NCBI RefSeq assembly: GCF_934309415.1
Contig: NZ_CAKRDI010000033.1
Location: 1 to 32,816, forward strand
Direction of reading: 5' to 3'
Origin: an uncultured Mediterraneibacter sp.
Lineage (GTDB): Bacteria > Bacillota > Clostridia > Lachnospirales > Lachnospiraceae
Length of the DNA: 32,816 bases
The position numbers and the translations under genes were made by a program. Below the pieces are notes generated by a model. That model saw nothing but the letters and a program-made list of their open reading frames with translations. It had not been told where the DNA came from and did no database searches. This document shows positions 24,587 through 32,816 of the stretch, piece after piece. Within the stretch, counting starts at the first letter, position 1. Every line of letters begins with the position of its first letter.

Positions 24587-24676
24587 TGTGTCACCTGCCT
24601 TATAATATATCAATCAAAAATTCTTTATCTTTCTATATTTTATCATAAACTTCCTCATCAAACTATTTCATTTTCA

Positions 24677-26287
24677 CTAAAGCTCTTGAACTTTGCAATC
24701 ATGTTTCTTCGTCTTCTTATCATAACCAATTCCAACTGCTAGGATTCTTCCTGTATATATTTTTTCTTCCCCGAGTTTTCCTGAAAATCGCATTGCATAT
24801 TTCTTATCTATAATCTGTTGGATTGCCTCTTCTGGTGTATGATCTACTTTTAATTCTAATATTAGACAATCCGCTGTTTTATCATATGGATAAAATATAA
24901 AATCAACATATCCAACACCAGCTTTTTCTTCACGTTCTACTCGATACTGGTCTCGTGCTGCAAGATAAATCAAATTAATAATTGCCGAAAGCTCTGTTTC
25001 ATGATTATAAGACAAAAGTGGAACTTCTGTATCATGAACATACTCAAGAAGCTCATTCATCGTTTTAACATCACCATGTAATGTCGCATATAACATTCTT
25101 TCAGACTCATGTGCAAGACGATAAACATAACCTAACGAAGATTCCTTTCGCAGCATGTCCGAGAACTTATCCATCAATTCCTTATTTGGGATACTGACTT
25201 TTCCATTTTCATAATTTAAAAATCCATAAACTACCATTGCTGAAAAAATTTCATCTCGTGTAGTAAGATTCATTGAAGTTGCTGCATACTCCTGAATCTT
25301 AGCCGGAACTGCTTCACCTGATACCATAAGTGCCAGATCATTTCTCACATCATCTATGTTATGTTCAATATAATAATAAATTTCATCGTAAGGTCCTGAA
25401 CTTGTCCAATAAGATGCAAGATTATTATTCACAAGTGCAAAAACAACAGACCGTGGATTATATACGCTCTCTCCCCGGAAAGTATGGTAGCCATTATACC
25501 AAATACGCAATCCTTCTCGACTCACTTTTATCTGCTCTGTGTTCCCTTTATATCGCTTATATAATTCATCAACCTCTGAATCTGTAAATCCAAAAGAGTC
25601 ACTAAATTTTTCTTCCGAAATCATCGTATATTCCATAAACATATTAAGCTCAGAGCCACTGGAATACTTCGCAATTGGAAGAATTCCGGTAATATATGCT
25701 AACAATACATAGGGACGGTCTTTTAGCAAGTTACGTAAAAATAACAGATATTCTCTCTTGTTTTGTTCCGTAACAAATTCCTGATGAAAAATAAAATCCC
25801 ATTCATCAAACACAAATATAAATCGTGCATTTATATCATAAGCATATATTTCATTTAAAATATCCCAGACAGCTTCATCTTCCAGAATTTCAATATCCGG
25901 ATATTCTAAACAAATATCTTTTATCAACCTTTTTTCAATTCTTTCAATGTATTCCTCATACGATTTGCATCTTTTAGGTAAATCATTAAAGGATATATGA
26001 ATAACTGAATATTGATTCTGATATTTTGTATATTCCGCATTTTGCGATATCATACATTTTCCAAATATGTCATCTGCATTTTTGGCCTTTGAAAAGAATG
26101 CAGCAATCATATTGGCTGTAACTGTTTTTCCAAATCTTCGTGGTCGGGTAATACAAATATAATTATTTCCTTCATTTACCAGAGGAAACAACTGCTCTAA
26201 CAAAGCTGTTTTATCTATAAAATAAGGCTTTACTGTTTCGCTTTTGTACAAAGTATATGCTGTTGTCCCATTCAAATAGATTCCCAT
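24677..26287 (-). CDS. AAA-ATPase-like / PD-(D/E)XK nuclease protein (paralogue 2)
   Basis: This 536-residue protein has the same order: FIDKTALL (23-30), TRPRRFGKT (47-55), Walker B FIFVFDEWD (156-164), LAYITGILPIAKY, WYNGYHT, and a nuclease core with GYVDFIFYP (Asp462) and LILELKVD (Glu478, Lys480). GAGAGGA precedes the ATG. The ATPase motif has Thr where paralogues 1 and 3 have Ser, and it is the more divergent of the three without the extra N-terminal domain. All catalytic residues are kept, so it is probably active. It lies 90 bases upstream of paralogue 1 and may share its transcript. Confidence 0.88.
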   Translation of the reverse strand: MGIYLNGTTAYTLYKSETVKPYFIDKTALLEQLFPLVNEGNNYICITRPRRFGKTVTANMIAAFFSKAKNADDIFGKCMISQNAEYTKYQNQYSVIHISFNDLPKRCKSYEEYIERIEKRLIKDICLEYPDIEILEDEAVWDILNEIYAYDINARFIFVFDEWDFIFHQEFVTEQNKREYLLFLRNLLKDRPYVLLAYITGILPIAKYSSGSELNMFMEYTMISEEKFSDSFGFTDSEVDELYKRYKGNTEQIKVSREGLRIWYNGYHTFRGESVYNPRSVVFALVNNNLASYWTSSGPYDEIYYYIEHNIDDVRNDLALMVSGEAVPAKIQEYAATSMNLTTRDEIFSAMVVYGFLNYENGKVSIPNKELMDKFSDMLRKESSLGYVYRLAHESERMLYATLHGDVKTMNELLEYVHDTEVPLLSYNHETELSAIINLIYLAARDQYRVEREEKAGVGYVDFIFYPYDKTADCLILELKVDHTPEEAIQQIIDKKYAMRFSGKLGEEKIYTGRILAVGIGYDKKTKKHDCKVQEL

Positions 26288-26721
26288 TTGTATCCTCTCC
26301 TCTGCATTTTAACTTATCCACAGTATAACATAAGTCCTGTGAAATTACTAAATAAGAATAGAAAGATTCACCAGATCTTTTTAGCACATGCATGGCAACG
26401 AAAAACAACACGATTAAGACAAGAATTTCTCTTTGAATATAGTTTATCACATAGATTTTACCTATGAAAGTACTTGTATGCATTTTTTAATTAGCTGCTA
26501 CCTCTTTGTTTTCATCGGATTATCTACTCGAATAATTGAGCTTATGAATTGAAATAGCGATTTGATTAATAGATACCTTTGCAAATAGATGAATACTTTT
26601 TGCGTGGATTTAGAATAACATAGAAAATATATTGTTGCAAGGGAATTTTGTTTTTATTGAAATGTGTTAAGTTTCGACACTTAAAAGCTGCTTACATAAC
26701 TTATTGTTTAGACACCATGCC
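26288..26721. other. Gap upstream of paralogue 2
   Basis: No gene is supported. On the minus strand TATACT (26322-26327), inside a CACAG...CTGTG inverted repeat, is a possible -10 box for paralogue 2, but the -35 is poor. The rest is AT-rich without structure that I can defend. Confidence 0.4.
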
Positions 26722-26752
26722 AGAAAAAAGAGCAAGATTTCTCCTGCTCTTC
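26722..26752 (-). terminator. Intrinsic terminator after the phosphoglucomutase pseudogene
   Basis: On the minus strand AAGAGCAGGAG and its near-complement CTTGCTCTT form a stem that runs into TTTTTTCTG. It ends the pgmB-like pseudogene and separates it from paralogue 2. Confidence 0.75.
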
Positions 26753-26761
26753 ATCTCAATT

Positions 26762-27263
26762 CTATTCAATTCCCGCAATCTGTAACAATTCTTCAAATTT
26801 CTGAATCTTATAATCTGCTTTCTCATATCTTGATGCATCACCGATTCCAACAGCTTCCATCTCTGCTGCTTTAGCCGCATCAATTCCTGCATAAGCATCT
26901 TCTACAACAACACAGTCTTCCGGTTTCTCACTGAGGAATTCTCCTGCTTTTAAGAATACTTCCGGATCTGGTTTTGAATGTGTAATATTATTTCCATCCG
27001 AAATTGCATCGAACACATCTAATAATTCAACTTTTTCCAAAATAAATTTTGCATTTTTACTTGAAGAACCAATCGCCAGTTTAAATCCGGCCTCATGAAG
27101 TCTTTTCAGTGTATCACGAACCTGATCTGTCACATCTGCAGCTGTTATTGATTGTCTCATCAAAGTAAATTCCCATTCTGTCTGCCATTTTCTTCCATGC
27201 CTGATAATGAAATTTATCTGTAAATACAATCACTCCATCAAGATCAAAAATAAATGCCTTCAT
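26762..27263 (-). pseudogene. pgmB: Beta-phosphoglucomutase pseudogene (internal deletion)
   Basis: From an ATG at 27263 with GGAGT upstream, the frame reads MKAFIFDLDGVIVFTD, then MGIYFDETINN, the N-terminal part of beta-phosphoglucomutase. The frame then fails; a different frame from about 27150 continues with ADVTDQV, GSSSKNAKFILEKV, SDGNNITHSKPDPEVF and VVEDAYAGIDAAKAAEMEAVGIG to a normal C terminus. Compared with the usual length of about 215-220 residues, some 50 residues of the cap are missing at the junction, so this is an out-of-frame internal deletion rather than a point shift. Asp8 and Asp10 of the catalytic motif remain but no intact enzyme can be made. The intact enzyme would serve maltose or trehalose phosphorolysis. 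Confidence 0.85.
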
Positions 27264-27395
27264 CTTCTTACTCCTCCATTTTAAATCCACTACATTTTTT
27301 AAGATTCTATACTCTTATTTCAGAGTGCAGTATCATACTTCTCCATGTAGCTTTTTTAGAAGAATCCGGCATATTTTCATTTCTTTATTTTCACC

Positions 27396-28970
27396 CTATT
27401 CTATCCTTATATTCTCAATTATACATTCATGTTCTTTTGACTTCTTATCATAATTAATTCCAACCAAAATCAAATTTCCCTGATATTCCTCCAGGCTTCT
27501 GCAATACTCTTTTTTCTTAATCTGTGCAATTGCTCCTTCTGCACTTTTATCCCATTTCAATTCTACTACAATTGCCGGTTTCTCAGGGAATTTTCTTCTA
27601 GGTAAGAAAACCAGATCTGCAAATCCTTTTCCTCCGGCAAATTCACGATAAATAGTATAAAAGTTTCTTGCAGCGTACAATGCAAGCGAAATCGTATAAC
27701 TCAAGGCATTTTCATCATTATACTGAATATGTGAAGTTTCAAAATGTGCCTGTCTGACAGCTTCTGCTACCTGTGCCGGTCGATTCTGCCAAATTGCTTC
27801 CAATGTATCTGCTGAACTTTTGAGTGATCTTGACACTTCACCCCAATCAGAAGCAGATACACTGTTGACATATTCTGTCCTAACTTCCTCATTTGGAATT
27901 TTTACCCTCTTATTGTCATAATCATAAGACACGTATCCCAAATGGATTAAAAGTGTCAAAACATCATCCTCTGTATGAAAGGTCGACATATCATTTGCAA
28001 AACTTCCGATATTTACAGGAACAGAGTTGCCTGCGATCATACTTAAAACATCATCTTTCAATCCTTCAAAATTCATGTCTATATAAATCCGCAGTGCCTC
28101 AAAAGTTTCTGTCTGATTCCAGTAATTCCCTATCTTTCCAAAACGCATACAACTCACAACGGATCGAGGACTGTAAATAGATACACTGTTTTCAAATGAA
28201 TATCCATCATACCAGCTCTTAACTTCCGTCACATCCATATGATACTGCTCGCATAATGCCCGAACTTCCTCTTCTGTAAAACCTACATAACGTGCTAACG
28301 GTCCCGGATCGATCATCGAAAATTCATCAAACATATTCAATGCAGAATGTGTTCCATATTTTTTAATCGGAAGAATTCCTGTCATATATGCAAGATGAAC
28401 GTAAGCTTTATCTTTTAATAAATCTCTTAAAAAATCAAGATATTTTTCCTGTGCTTCTTTATCCTCTTTATACTCTCTGAAAATGCAATCCCATTCATCA
28501 AGAATCACTACAAATGCCTGCTTTTTCTGTGCATATACATCCTGCATACACTCAATCAGATCTGTATCGTCAAAATAATCCACATCTGGATATTCACCTT
28601 TCAGTTCTCGGATAATAAGTCTTTTAAATCGATCAATTAATTCATAAATATTATTACTTCGGCTTAAAATTTCCTGCATATTAACAGACACCGTATTATA
28701 TTGATTCAGATACTTTTCAAATTCGCTGCTCTTTGCAATTTCAAACTTTGAAAACAACTGCCTTGCATCACATCCGCGACTGTAATATGCAGTAAGCATA
28801 TTTGCCGCAATCGATTTTCCAAAACGTCTTGGACGGCTAATGCAAATATATTTCTGCATAGTATGCAGCACAGAATTGGTATATGTCAATAATCCCGTTT
28901 TATCAATATAGATATCTGAATTCACAGCTTCTTCAAACTTGCTGCTGTCTGGATTTAAATATATTCCCAT
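27396..28970 (-). CDS. AAA-ATPase-like / PD-(D/E)XK nuclease protein (paralogue 3)
   Basis: This 524-residue protein has IDKTGLLTY (22-30), SRPRRFGKS (45-53), Walker B FVVILDEWD (153-161), AYMTGILPIKK, WYDGYSF, YNDENALS, and a nuclease core with GFADLVFLP (Asp452) and VVELKWD (Glu470, Lys472). Motif positions are identical to paralogue 1 through Walker B, so these two are the closest pair. AGGAGG precedes its ATG, which lies 12 bases after the stop of paralogue 4; the two form an operon, with the helix-turn-helix protein first. It should therefore be under the same palindromic control region. Confidence 0.88.
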   Translation of the reverse strand: MGIYLNPDSSKFEEAVNSDIYIDKTGLLTYTNSVLHTMQKYICISRPRRFGKSIAANMLTAYYSRGCDARQLFSKFEIAKSSEFEKYLNQYNTVSVNMQEILSRSNNIYELIDRFKRLIIRELKGEYPDVDYFDDTDLIECMQDVYAQKKQAFVVILDEWDCIFREYKEDKEAQEKYLDFLRDLLKDKAYVHLAYMTGILPIKKYGTHSALNMFDEFSMIDPGPLARYVGFTEEEVRALCEQYHMDVTEVKSWYDGYSFENSVSIYSPRSVVSCMRFGKIGNYWNQTETFEALRIYIDMNFEGLKDDVLSMIAGNSVPVNIGSFANDMSTFHTEDDVLTLLIHLGYVSYDYDNKRVKIPNEEVRTEYVNSVSASDWGEVSRSLKSSADTLEAIWQNRPAQVAEAVRQAHFETSHIQYNDENALSYTISLALYAARNFYTIYREFAGGKGFADLVFLPRRKFPEKPAIVVELKWDKSAEGAIAQIKKKEYCRSLEEYQGNLILVGINYDKKSKEHECIIENIRIE

Positions 28971-28982
28971 TTATACGCCCTC

Positions 28983-30860
28983 CTAATCTGCCTCATATCT
29001 CACAACCACATGTTTCCCACAAAATCCAATACCAAACAATCCTATCTTTTTAATTCCACGATATCTCATATCTTTCAAATAATCCTTGTCATGAATCTGT
29101 GTAATCGCATGTTCTGCAAGCCGTTCCAACTGTTTCTTCTCCAACTCTTTTCCTGCCTTAAACTCTATGATATATCCCATCTGCTTTTTATTTTTTGGCT
29201 CAAGCTGAATATCAAGTCTTCCATCTCCTGACTCTCTGTTAGAAGAGATATAATACTTATCAGACATAATCGCCAACATTCCAAATACTGTCCCATGATA
29301 AAAGTTTTCCTGTGCAGTATCAAAGCAGCTTGCTGATTGCATAAGATAACTCTGCAACGTATCAGTGAAAAGTTCTGCATCTCCTGTTCTCAACGACAAT
29401 TCAAAATTTCTCAGAATTGTACCGGTAAACAACTTATTATTCTGCTCCATAATTTCTTTCTGAAATACACTCTTGATTTCTCTGTTCGGAATTGCCAGTG
29501 AACAAATTGGAGTATCATTCATCTCACTGATTACATCCGTCACACGCAAATAACCGGAAACAAGCAAAAAACTGTAAATTGCATCTGAGTTTTCATCAAT
29601 CTCCGGATAAATGATATCTGTATCAACAATTGCCTGTACTTCTTTTCCTTGTAACAAAAGTGTTAAATTCTCATATATCTGTTTATTTGAATTTTGGATC
29701 ATCTGACTGATAATTTCATTTCCACTTGTTCTGGACCAAAACGCTTTCGGTTTACATTCATTACTAAAATAGTTAATTACAGACCACGGATTATAGATTT
29801 CCTGCTTTCCAAATAAATAACCATCATACCAGGATCTTATCTCTTGCACCTTTTCCGTTTCTCCATAATATGCAGCCATTTCCTGAACTTCTTGCGGTGT
29901 AAATCCAAAATACTCCGAATATTTTTCATCCAGTATTGTATTCACTACTAAATTATTCAATCCGCTAAACAGACTTTCTTTCGCGATTCTCAGAATTCCG
30001 CTCAAAATTCCAAATTCCAGATTCTCGTTATCTTTTAATGCTGCCGAAAATAAATTTCTCATAAAACCTACAACATTATCATAATATCCATGTAAATATC
30101 CTTGCTGAATCGGAGTATCATATTCATCAATAATAATAATAACCTTGCTCTTATTATGCGTAGCTAGCATAGAAGACAATTTTCCAAGTGCAAACTGATA
30201 CTCTGTACTTTCTGCCCTGTCATTCAGAATATTTTCAAAATATCTTTTATCATAGTCTGTAAGAACTTCACTGGACAAGAGTTCCATATGTCTTGAAAAT
30301 TCCTCTTTTATTGTAAAACAAAGACTTTTGTACATCTCTTCCCATTTTGTCTGATGTGCATCCTTAAAAGAGAAGAAAACAACCGGATATTTCCCCTGAT
30401 ATTCTCGATACTGTTGTCCCGCCTTCCAGATTTTCTTATTTTCAAAATATGAAGCTGTGTTCACATCCGACTTTTCAAAAAATGTTCTGACCATATCCAT
30501 CATAAGTGTCTTGCCAAATCTTCTCGGTCTTGTAAAAAGAAATACTTTGCTATGGTCATCAATAATATTCTTAATCAGCAGTGTCTTATCTACATAATAA
30601 CACTCTTTCGACACCTCTTTGTAAGATGTAATTCCAACCGGACATGGTCTGGTAACATAAGTTTTGACTTGTGCCTCTTCCAATTGCGTTTTTTTCTTTC
30701 GCACATTTTCCGGCTTCGTTACATCTGCTGGAATCATCCAGAATTTACCATCTTTGTATGCACCTGGCAACAAATTTTCTTTGCAAAGTTGGTTCACTCT
30801 TCTAGACGAAAGTCCCCACAATTTTGCAAGCTCTTTTGCTTTCAGCCATCTTGTTTCCAT
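28983..30860 (-). CDS. HTH-AAA-ATPase-like-PD-(D/E)XK protein (paralogue 4)
   Basis: The ATG at 30860, with GAGGTG seven bases upstream, is preferred to a GTG six bases earlier; the product is 625 residues. An excisionase/MerR-like helix-turn-helix opens it (about 1-48, LKAKELAKLWGLSSRRVNQL, then the wing GKFWMIPAD), which the other three lack. After a charged linker come VGITSYKEV, YVDKTLLIKN, TRPRRFGKT (110-118), Walker B VIIIIDEYD and a nuclease core RLDIQLEP then YIIEFKAG. Walker B has Tyr where the others have Trp. It is the first gene of the cluster and follows an array of palindromes, so it probably binds them and controls the operon. Confidence 0.88.
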   Translation of the reverse strand: METRWLKAKELAKLWGLSSRRVNQLCKENLLPGAYKDGKFWMIPADVTKPENVRKKKTQLEEAQVKTYVTRPCPVGITSYKEVSKECYYVDKTLLIKNIIDDHSKVFLFTRPRRFGKTLMMDMVRTFFEKSDVNTASYFENKKIWKAGQQYREYQGKYPVVFFSFKDAHQTKWEEMYKSLCFTIKEEFSRHMELLSSEVLTDYDKRYFENILNDRAESTEYQFALGKLSSMLATHNKSKVIIIIDEYDTPIQQGYLHGYYDNVVGFMRNLFSAALKDNENLEFGILSGILRIAKESLFSGLNNLVVNTILDEKYSEYFGFTPQEVQEMAAYYGETEKVQEIRSWYDGYLFGKQEIYNPWSVINYFSNECKPKAFWSRTSGNEIISQMIQNSNKQIYENLTLLLQGKEVQAIVDTDIIYPEIDENSDAIYSFLLVSGYLRVTDVISEMNDTPICSLAIPNREIKSVFQKEIMEQNNKLFTGTILRNFELSLRTGDAELFTDTLQSYLMQSASCFDTAQENFYHGTVFGMLAIMSDKYYISSNRESGDGRLDIQLEPKNKKQMGYIIEFKAGKELEKKQLERLAEHAITQIHDKDYLKDMRYRGIKKIGLFGIGFCGKHVVVRYEAD

Positions 30861-30920
30861 CCACACTCACCTCATACTTATATTTCCCAAAATCCGTTCT
30901 TTATATAATTTATATTACAC

Positions 30921-31045
30921 TATTTCGCGAAATATAACAAGAAATTGCGAAATTAAGATTATATTTTTCGCAAATTGTTTTTATTTCGCGAAACATATGT
31001 TTTTACTTTCGTTATTTCCTAAAATAAACATTATATTTCGCGAAA
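30921..31045 (-). promoter_or_regulatory. ATTTCGCGAAAT operator array upstream of paralogue 4
   Basis: Full palindromes ATTTCGCGAAAT lie at 30921-30932 and 31034-31045, and ATTTCGCGAAAC at 30982-30993. Degenerate members with one good half lie near 30941-30952, 30964-30975 and 31005-31016. Centres from the first to the fourth are 20, 23 and 18 bases apart, about two helix turns each. TATAAT-like boxes occur between them (for example minus strand 30957-30962). Such an array suggests cooperative binding, most simply by the helix-turn-helix of the protein encoded 60 bases away. Confidence 0.75.
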
Positions 31046-31150
31046 TTTTTATTTCTATAGACACAGATTGCATGATATCAATAAGTTAGACGAAATCATA
31101 CAGAGAACCTGCCACTGACAACTTCTCTTACATACTTTGACATTGAAAAG

Positions 31151-31193
31151 AATCGCCAGTCAACAGTACCTCACTGTCAACTGGCGATTTTCT
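31151..31193. terminator. Terminator downstream of the GH78 gene
   Basis: Arms AATCGCCAGT (31151-31160) and ACTGGCGATT (31180-31189) enclose a second stem ACAGT/ACTGT and are followed by TTTTCTG on the plus strand. On the minus strand CTTTTC follows, enough for it to end the GH78 gene. Confidence 0.7.
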
Positions 31194-31250
31194 GTTTGTA
31201 TTACTCTAAATTTTTCTACAAAAAACTCGTCCTATAAATCAATTTTGTCC

Positions 31251-32477
31251 TTATCCTACAACAATCTCTGAAATCTCCCCCATCGCTGTCTCAAGTGCAG
31301 CCGGGTCGAATGGCAAGAATCCCATATGCGACAGATCTTCCAGTGAATTTGCTCCCATCTCCGGGGCTCCCGATGCTGCGATTCCTGCCAATGCAGGTGT
31401 ATATTTCCCAAGAATTCCCATTTCCGGTCCATCTTTTGCGATTCTTGCCAAGGTGGTATTTCTTCCGTATGGTTTTCTCAAATCTTCTTTTGGTGCATAT
31501 GAGAAATCATAACTTCCTGCCGACAATGTCATCTGTTCCTTCTCATGTCCCGGAAGTTCCACTACAGCTTCACAGTTAAACGGAACTTCAACATGAGCCA
31601 TAAATGTTCCGTCTTTTTCAATCTTCCAGTTGCATACATAACGACCGCTGACGGAATCATAACTGCATGCGATTTCCGGAATACGCACATCCGGATGCGG
31701 TGCAATTACAACTTTCTTAAATCCCGCCTCCAGCGGACGGATTCCTGCTGCATATGCATAAACAAATTCCATAACAGAACCATATGCATAATGGTTCAGA
31801 GAATTCATTCCGGTATCACTGATCGTACCATCCGGCATTACCGAATTCCAACGCTCCCAAACGGTTGTCGCTCCGAGATTCACACTGTAGAGCCAGCTTG
31901 GGAACCCTTCTTTTAACAGAAAGTCATATGCCAGTTCATATTCTCCTGCCTCTGCAAGTACGGTACACAGAAGCGGTGCTCCTACGAATCCACATTTAAT
32001 CTGATACATATCCTGCTTTAATCTTGCCTTGAACTGCTCTACGATTCGTTCACGATCCAGATAAACTTTAAACTTCAACGCAATCACATATGCTGCCTGT
32101 GTGTCAATTGCAAGTCTTCCTGTCGGTGTAAAGAATTCATCCAACACTGCCTGTTTGATCTTCTCTTCCAATTCACAATAATGTACTGCATCTTCTGCTT
32201 TATTCAAAAGTTCTGCCATTTGACGCACAATCTGTGCAGAACGATAATAATAAACCGATGAAATAAATGTATCGTTTGTGCTTCCTTTGAAGCTGGTCGG
32301 TGTCGGTCCGTCCAGTGCAAGCCAATCACCAAATGTATCCATAAAATCAAAGAGATATTTGCGTTCTCCTCTCGCCATATCTCCCCGGTCAATAAAGTCT
32401 CCCCAATCTTTCATCAGTGGATAGCAGTATTCCATTTCCTCTTCACTTCCAAAATAAGCGCTTCCAAAGAGTAAAAA
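31251..32477 (-). CDS. GH78 alpha-L-rhamnosidase, 5'-truncated
   Basis: The open frame holds the C-terminal half of a GH78 rhamnosidase: YPLMKDWGDFI, GSTNDTFISSVYYYRSAQIV, TTVWERWNSVMPDGT, NHYAYGSVMEF, and a beta-rich tail with VVIAPHPD. The ATG at 32435 is internal: the frame stays rhamnosidase-like upstream as FLLFGSAYFGSEEE to about 32477. Beyond that, base composition jumps and the other strand encodes a recombinase-like fragment, so the N-terminal half (usually several hundred residues) is missing. The fragment keeps part of the barrel but is unlikely to be active. An intact gene would release rhamnose from plant or microbial glycans. Confidence 0.8.
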   Translation of the reverse strand, partial: FLLFGSAYFGSEEEMEYCYPLMKDWGDFIDRGDMARGERKYLFDFMDTFGDWLALDGPTPTSFKGSTNDTFISSVYYYRSAQIVRQMAELLNKAEDAVHYCELEEKIKQAVLDEFFTPTGRLAIDTQAAYVIALKFKVYLDRERIVEQFKARLKQDMYQIKCGFVGAPLLCTVLAEAGEYELAYDFLLKEGFPSWLYSVNLGATTVWERWNSVMPDGTISDTGMNSLNHYAYGSVMEFVYAYAAGIRPLEAGFKKVVIAPHPDVRIPEIACSYDSVSGRYVCNWKIEKDGTFMAHVEVPFNCEAVVELPGHEKEQMTLSAGSYDFSYAPKEDLRKPYGRNTTLARIAKDGPEMGILGKYTPALAGIAASGAPEMGANSLEDLSHMGFLPFDPAALETAMGEISEIVVG

Positions 32478-32798
32478 GGCGAATGGATAATTGACGAGGA
32501 AGCCGCCGCCGTTGTGCGCCGTATCTTCCAGAGCGTCCTTGCCGGGGAAACCATAGCCAGCATAGCAAAGGCACTCCGCGCCGAAACAAGGACGCTCAAA
32601 GAGCTTGCCGCCGCCCAGAAAGAGGGGAAAGCCCTAACGCCGGAGGAATCAGAACGTCTGGAAGCCCACAAGAGCCGGAAGAAAATAGCAAGGGAAAAAC
32701 TGGTACAGCAAGCCGCAACCGACCCGGCAGCGGCGGCAGAACAGGCTATGGAATCCCTCTCATTCCTATCTTACCTAAAGGTAAGTATCGCACAATAA
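32478..32798 (+). pseudogene. Serine-recombinase-like fragment, GC-rich
   Basis: The frame is open after TAA at 32472 and reads GEWIIDEEAAAVVRRIFQSV, then LAGETIASIAKAL, which resembles the recombinase domain of large serine recombinases. The rest (ELAAAQKEG, TPEESERLEAHKSRKK, ATDPAAAAEQAME) is alanine- and glutamate-rich and I cannot place it; it may not belong to the same gene. No start or catalytic serine domain is present. GC content is clearly higher than in the rest of the window. It looks like part of a mobile element joined to the rhamnosidase gene by insertion or by an assembly error. Confidence 0.5.
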
Positions 32799-32816
32799 AG
32801 TGAGTACTTTACATAC

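Noticed and set aside
32414..32671. Minus-strand frame reading into the recombinase-like region as an extension of GH78
   Set aside because: Two minus frames stay open there only because the GC-rich plus-strand gene has few antisense stops; the products are cysteine-rich and unlike GH78.

Overview
The window looks like chromosome of a low-GC gut Firmicute, most likely a Lachnospiraceae member of the Blautia / Mediterraneibacter / Dorea type. I base this on codon and base composition, purine-rich ribosome sites, and family content: an amylosucrase-like GH13 next to a GH36 alpha-galactosidase, a YczE-type membrane domain fused to a cytidylate-kinase-like domain, and several AAA-ATPase-like/PD-(D/E)XK proteins. 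The species is inferred, not proven.

Region 1 (1-5680) is the right part of an integrated mobile element. It carries an XRE/ImmA-type regulator pair behind a promoter full of TCTAAG half-sites, then a defence-like cargo (AAA-TOPRIM ATPase, D12 adenine methylase, Uma2-type nuclease). A candidate minus-strand small RNA with two identical hairpin loops follows, and then a tyrosine integrase that reads towards a tRNA/tmRNA 3'-end fragment, the probable attachment site.

Region 2 (5700-7765) holds a MarR regulator and the YczE/kinase fusion in one overlapping operon, with a long palindrome upstream.

Region 3 (7930-16970) is a raffinose/melibiose-type sugar locus. On the minus strand: lipoprotein binding protein, two permeases, GH36 alpha-galactosidase and amylosucrase-like GH13. 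Divergent from it are an AraC-family regulator and a HAD phosphatase. The inferred route is uptake of alpha-galactosides, release of galactose by GH36, then cleavage of the sucrose left over by GH13. No transporter ATPase is encoded here, so a shared one must act.

Region 4 (17295-19380) is a fructose locus in decay: 1-phosphofructokinase, a fruA (PTS EII) gene reduced to its two ends, and a DeoR-family regulator, behind a strong promoter with matching operator repeats. Region 5 (19400-22900) has a dispersed structured repeat family whose hairpins covary, a small protein with a likely homopolymer frameshift, a MATE exporter and a formate/nitrite-type channel.

Region 6 (22990-31050) is the most unusual. 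Four AAA-ATPase-like proteins with C-terminal PD-(D/E)XK nuclease motifs lie in one orientation, interrupted only by a beta-phosphoglucomutase pseudogene. The first in the direction of transcription has an extra N-terminal helix-turn-helix and sits behind a cluster of ATTTCGCGAAAT palindromes, which suggests self-regulation. Region 7 (31250-32816) is a GH78 rhamnosidase cut off on its 5' side by GC-rich sequence that encodes a serine-recombinase-like fragment: a real insertion or an assembly join.
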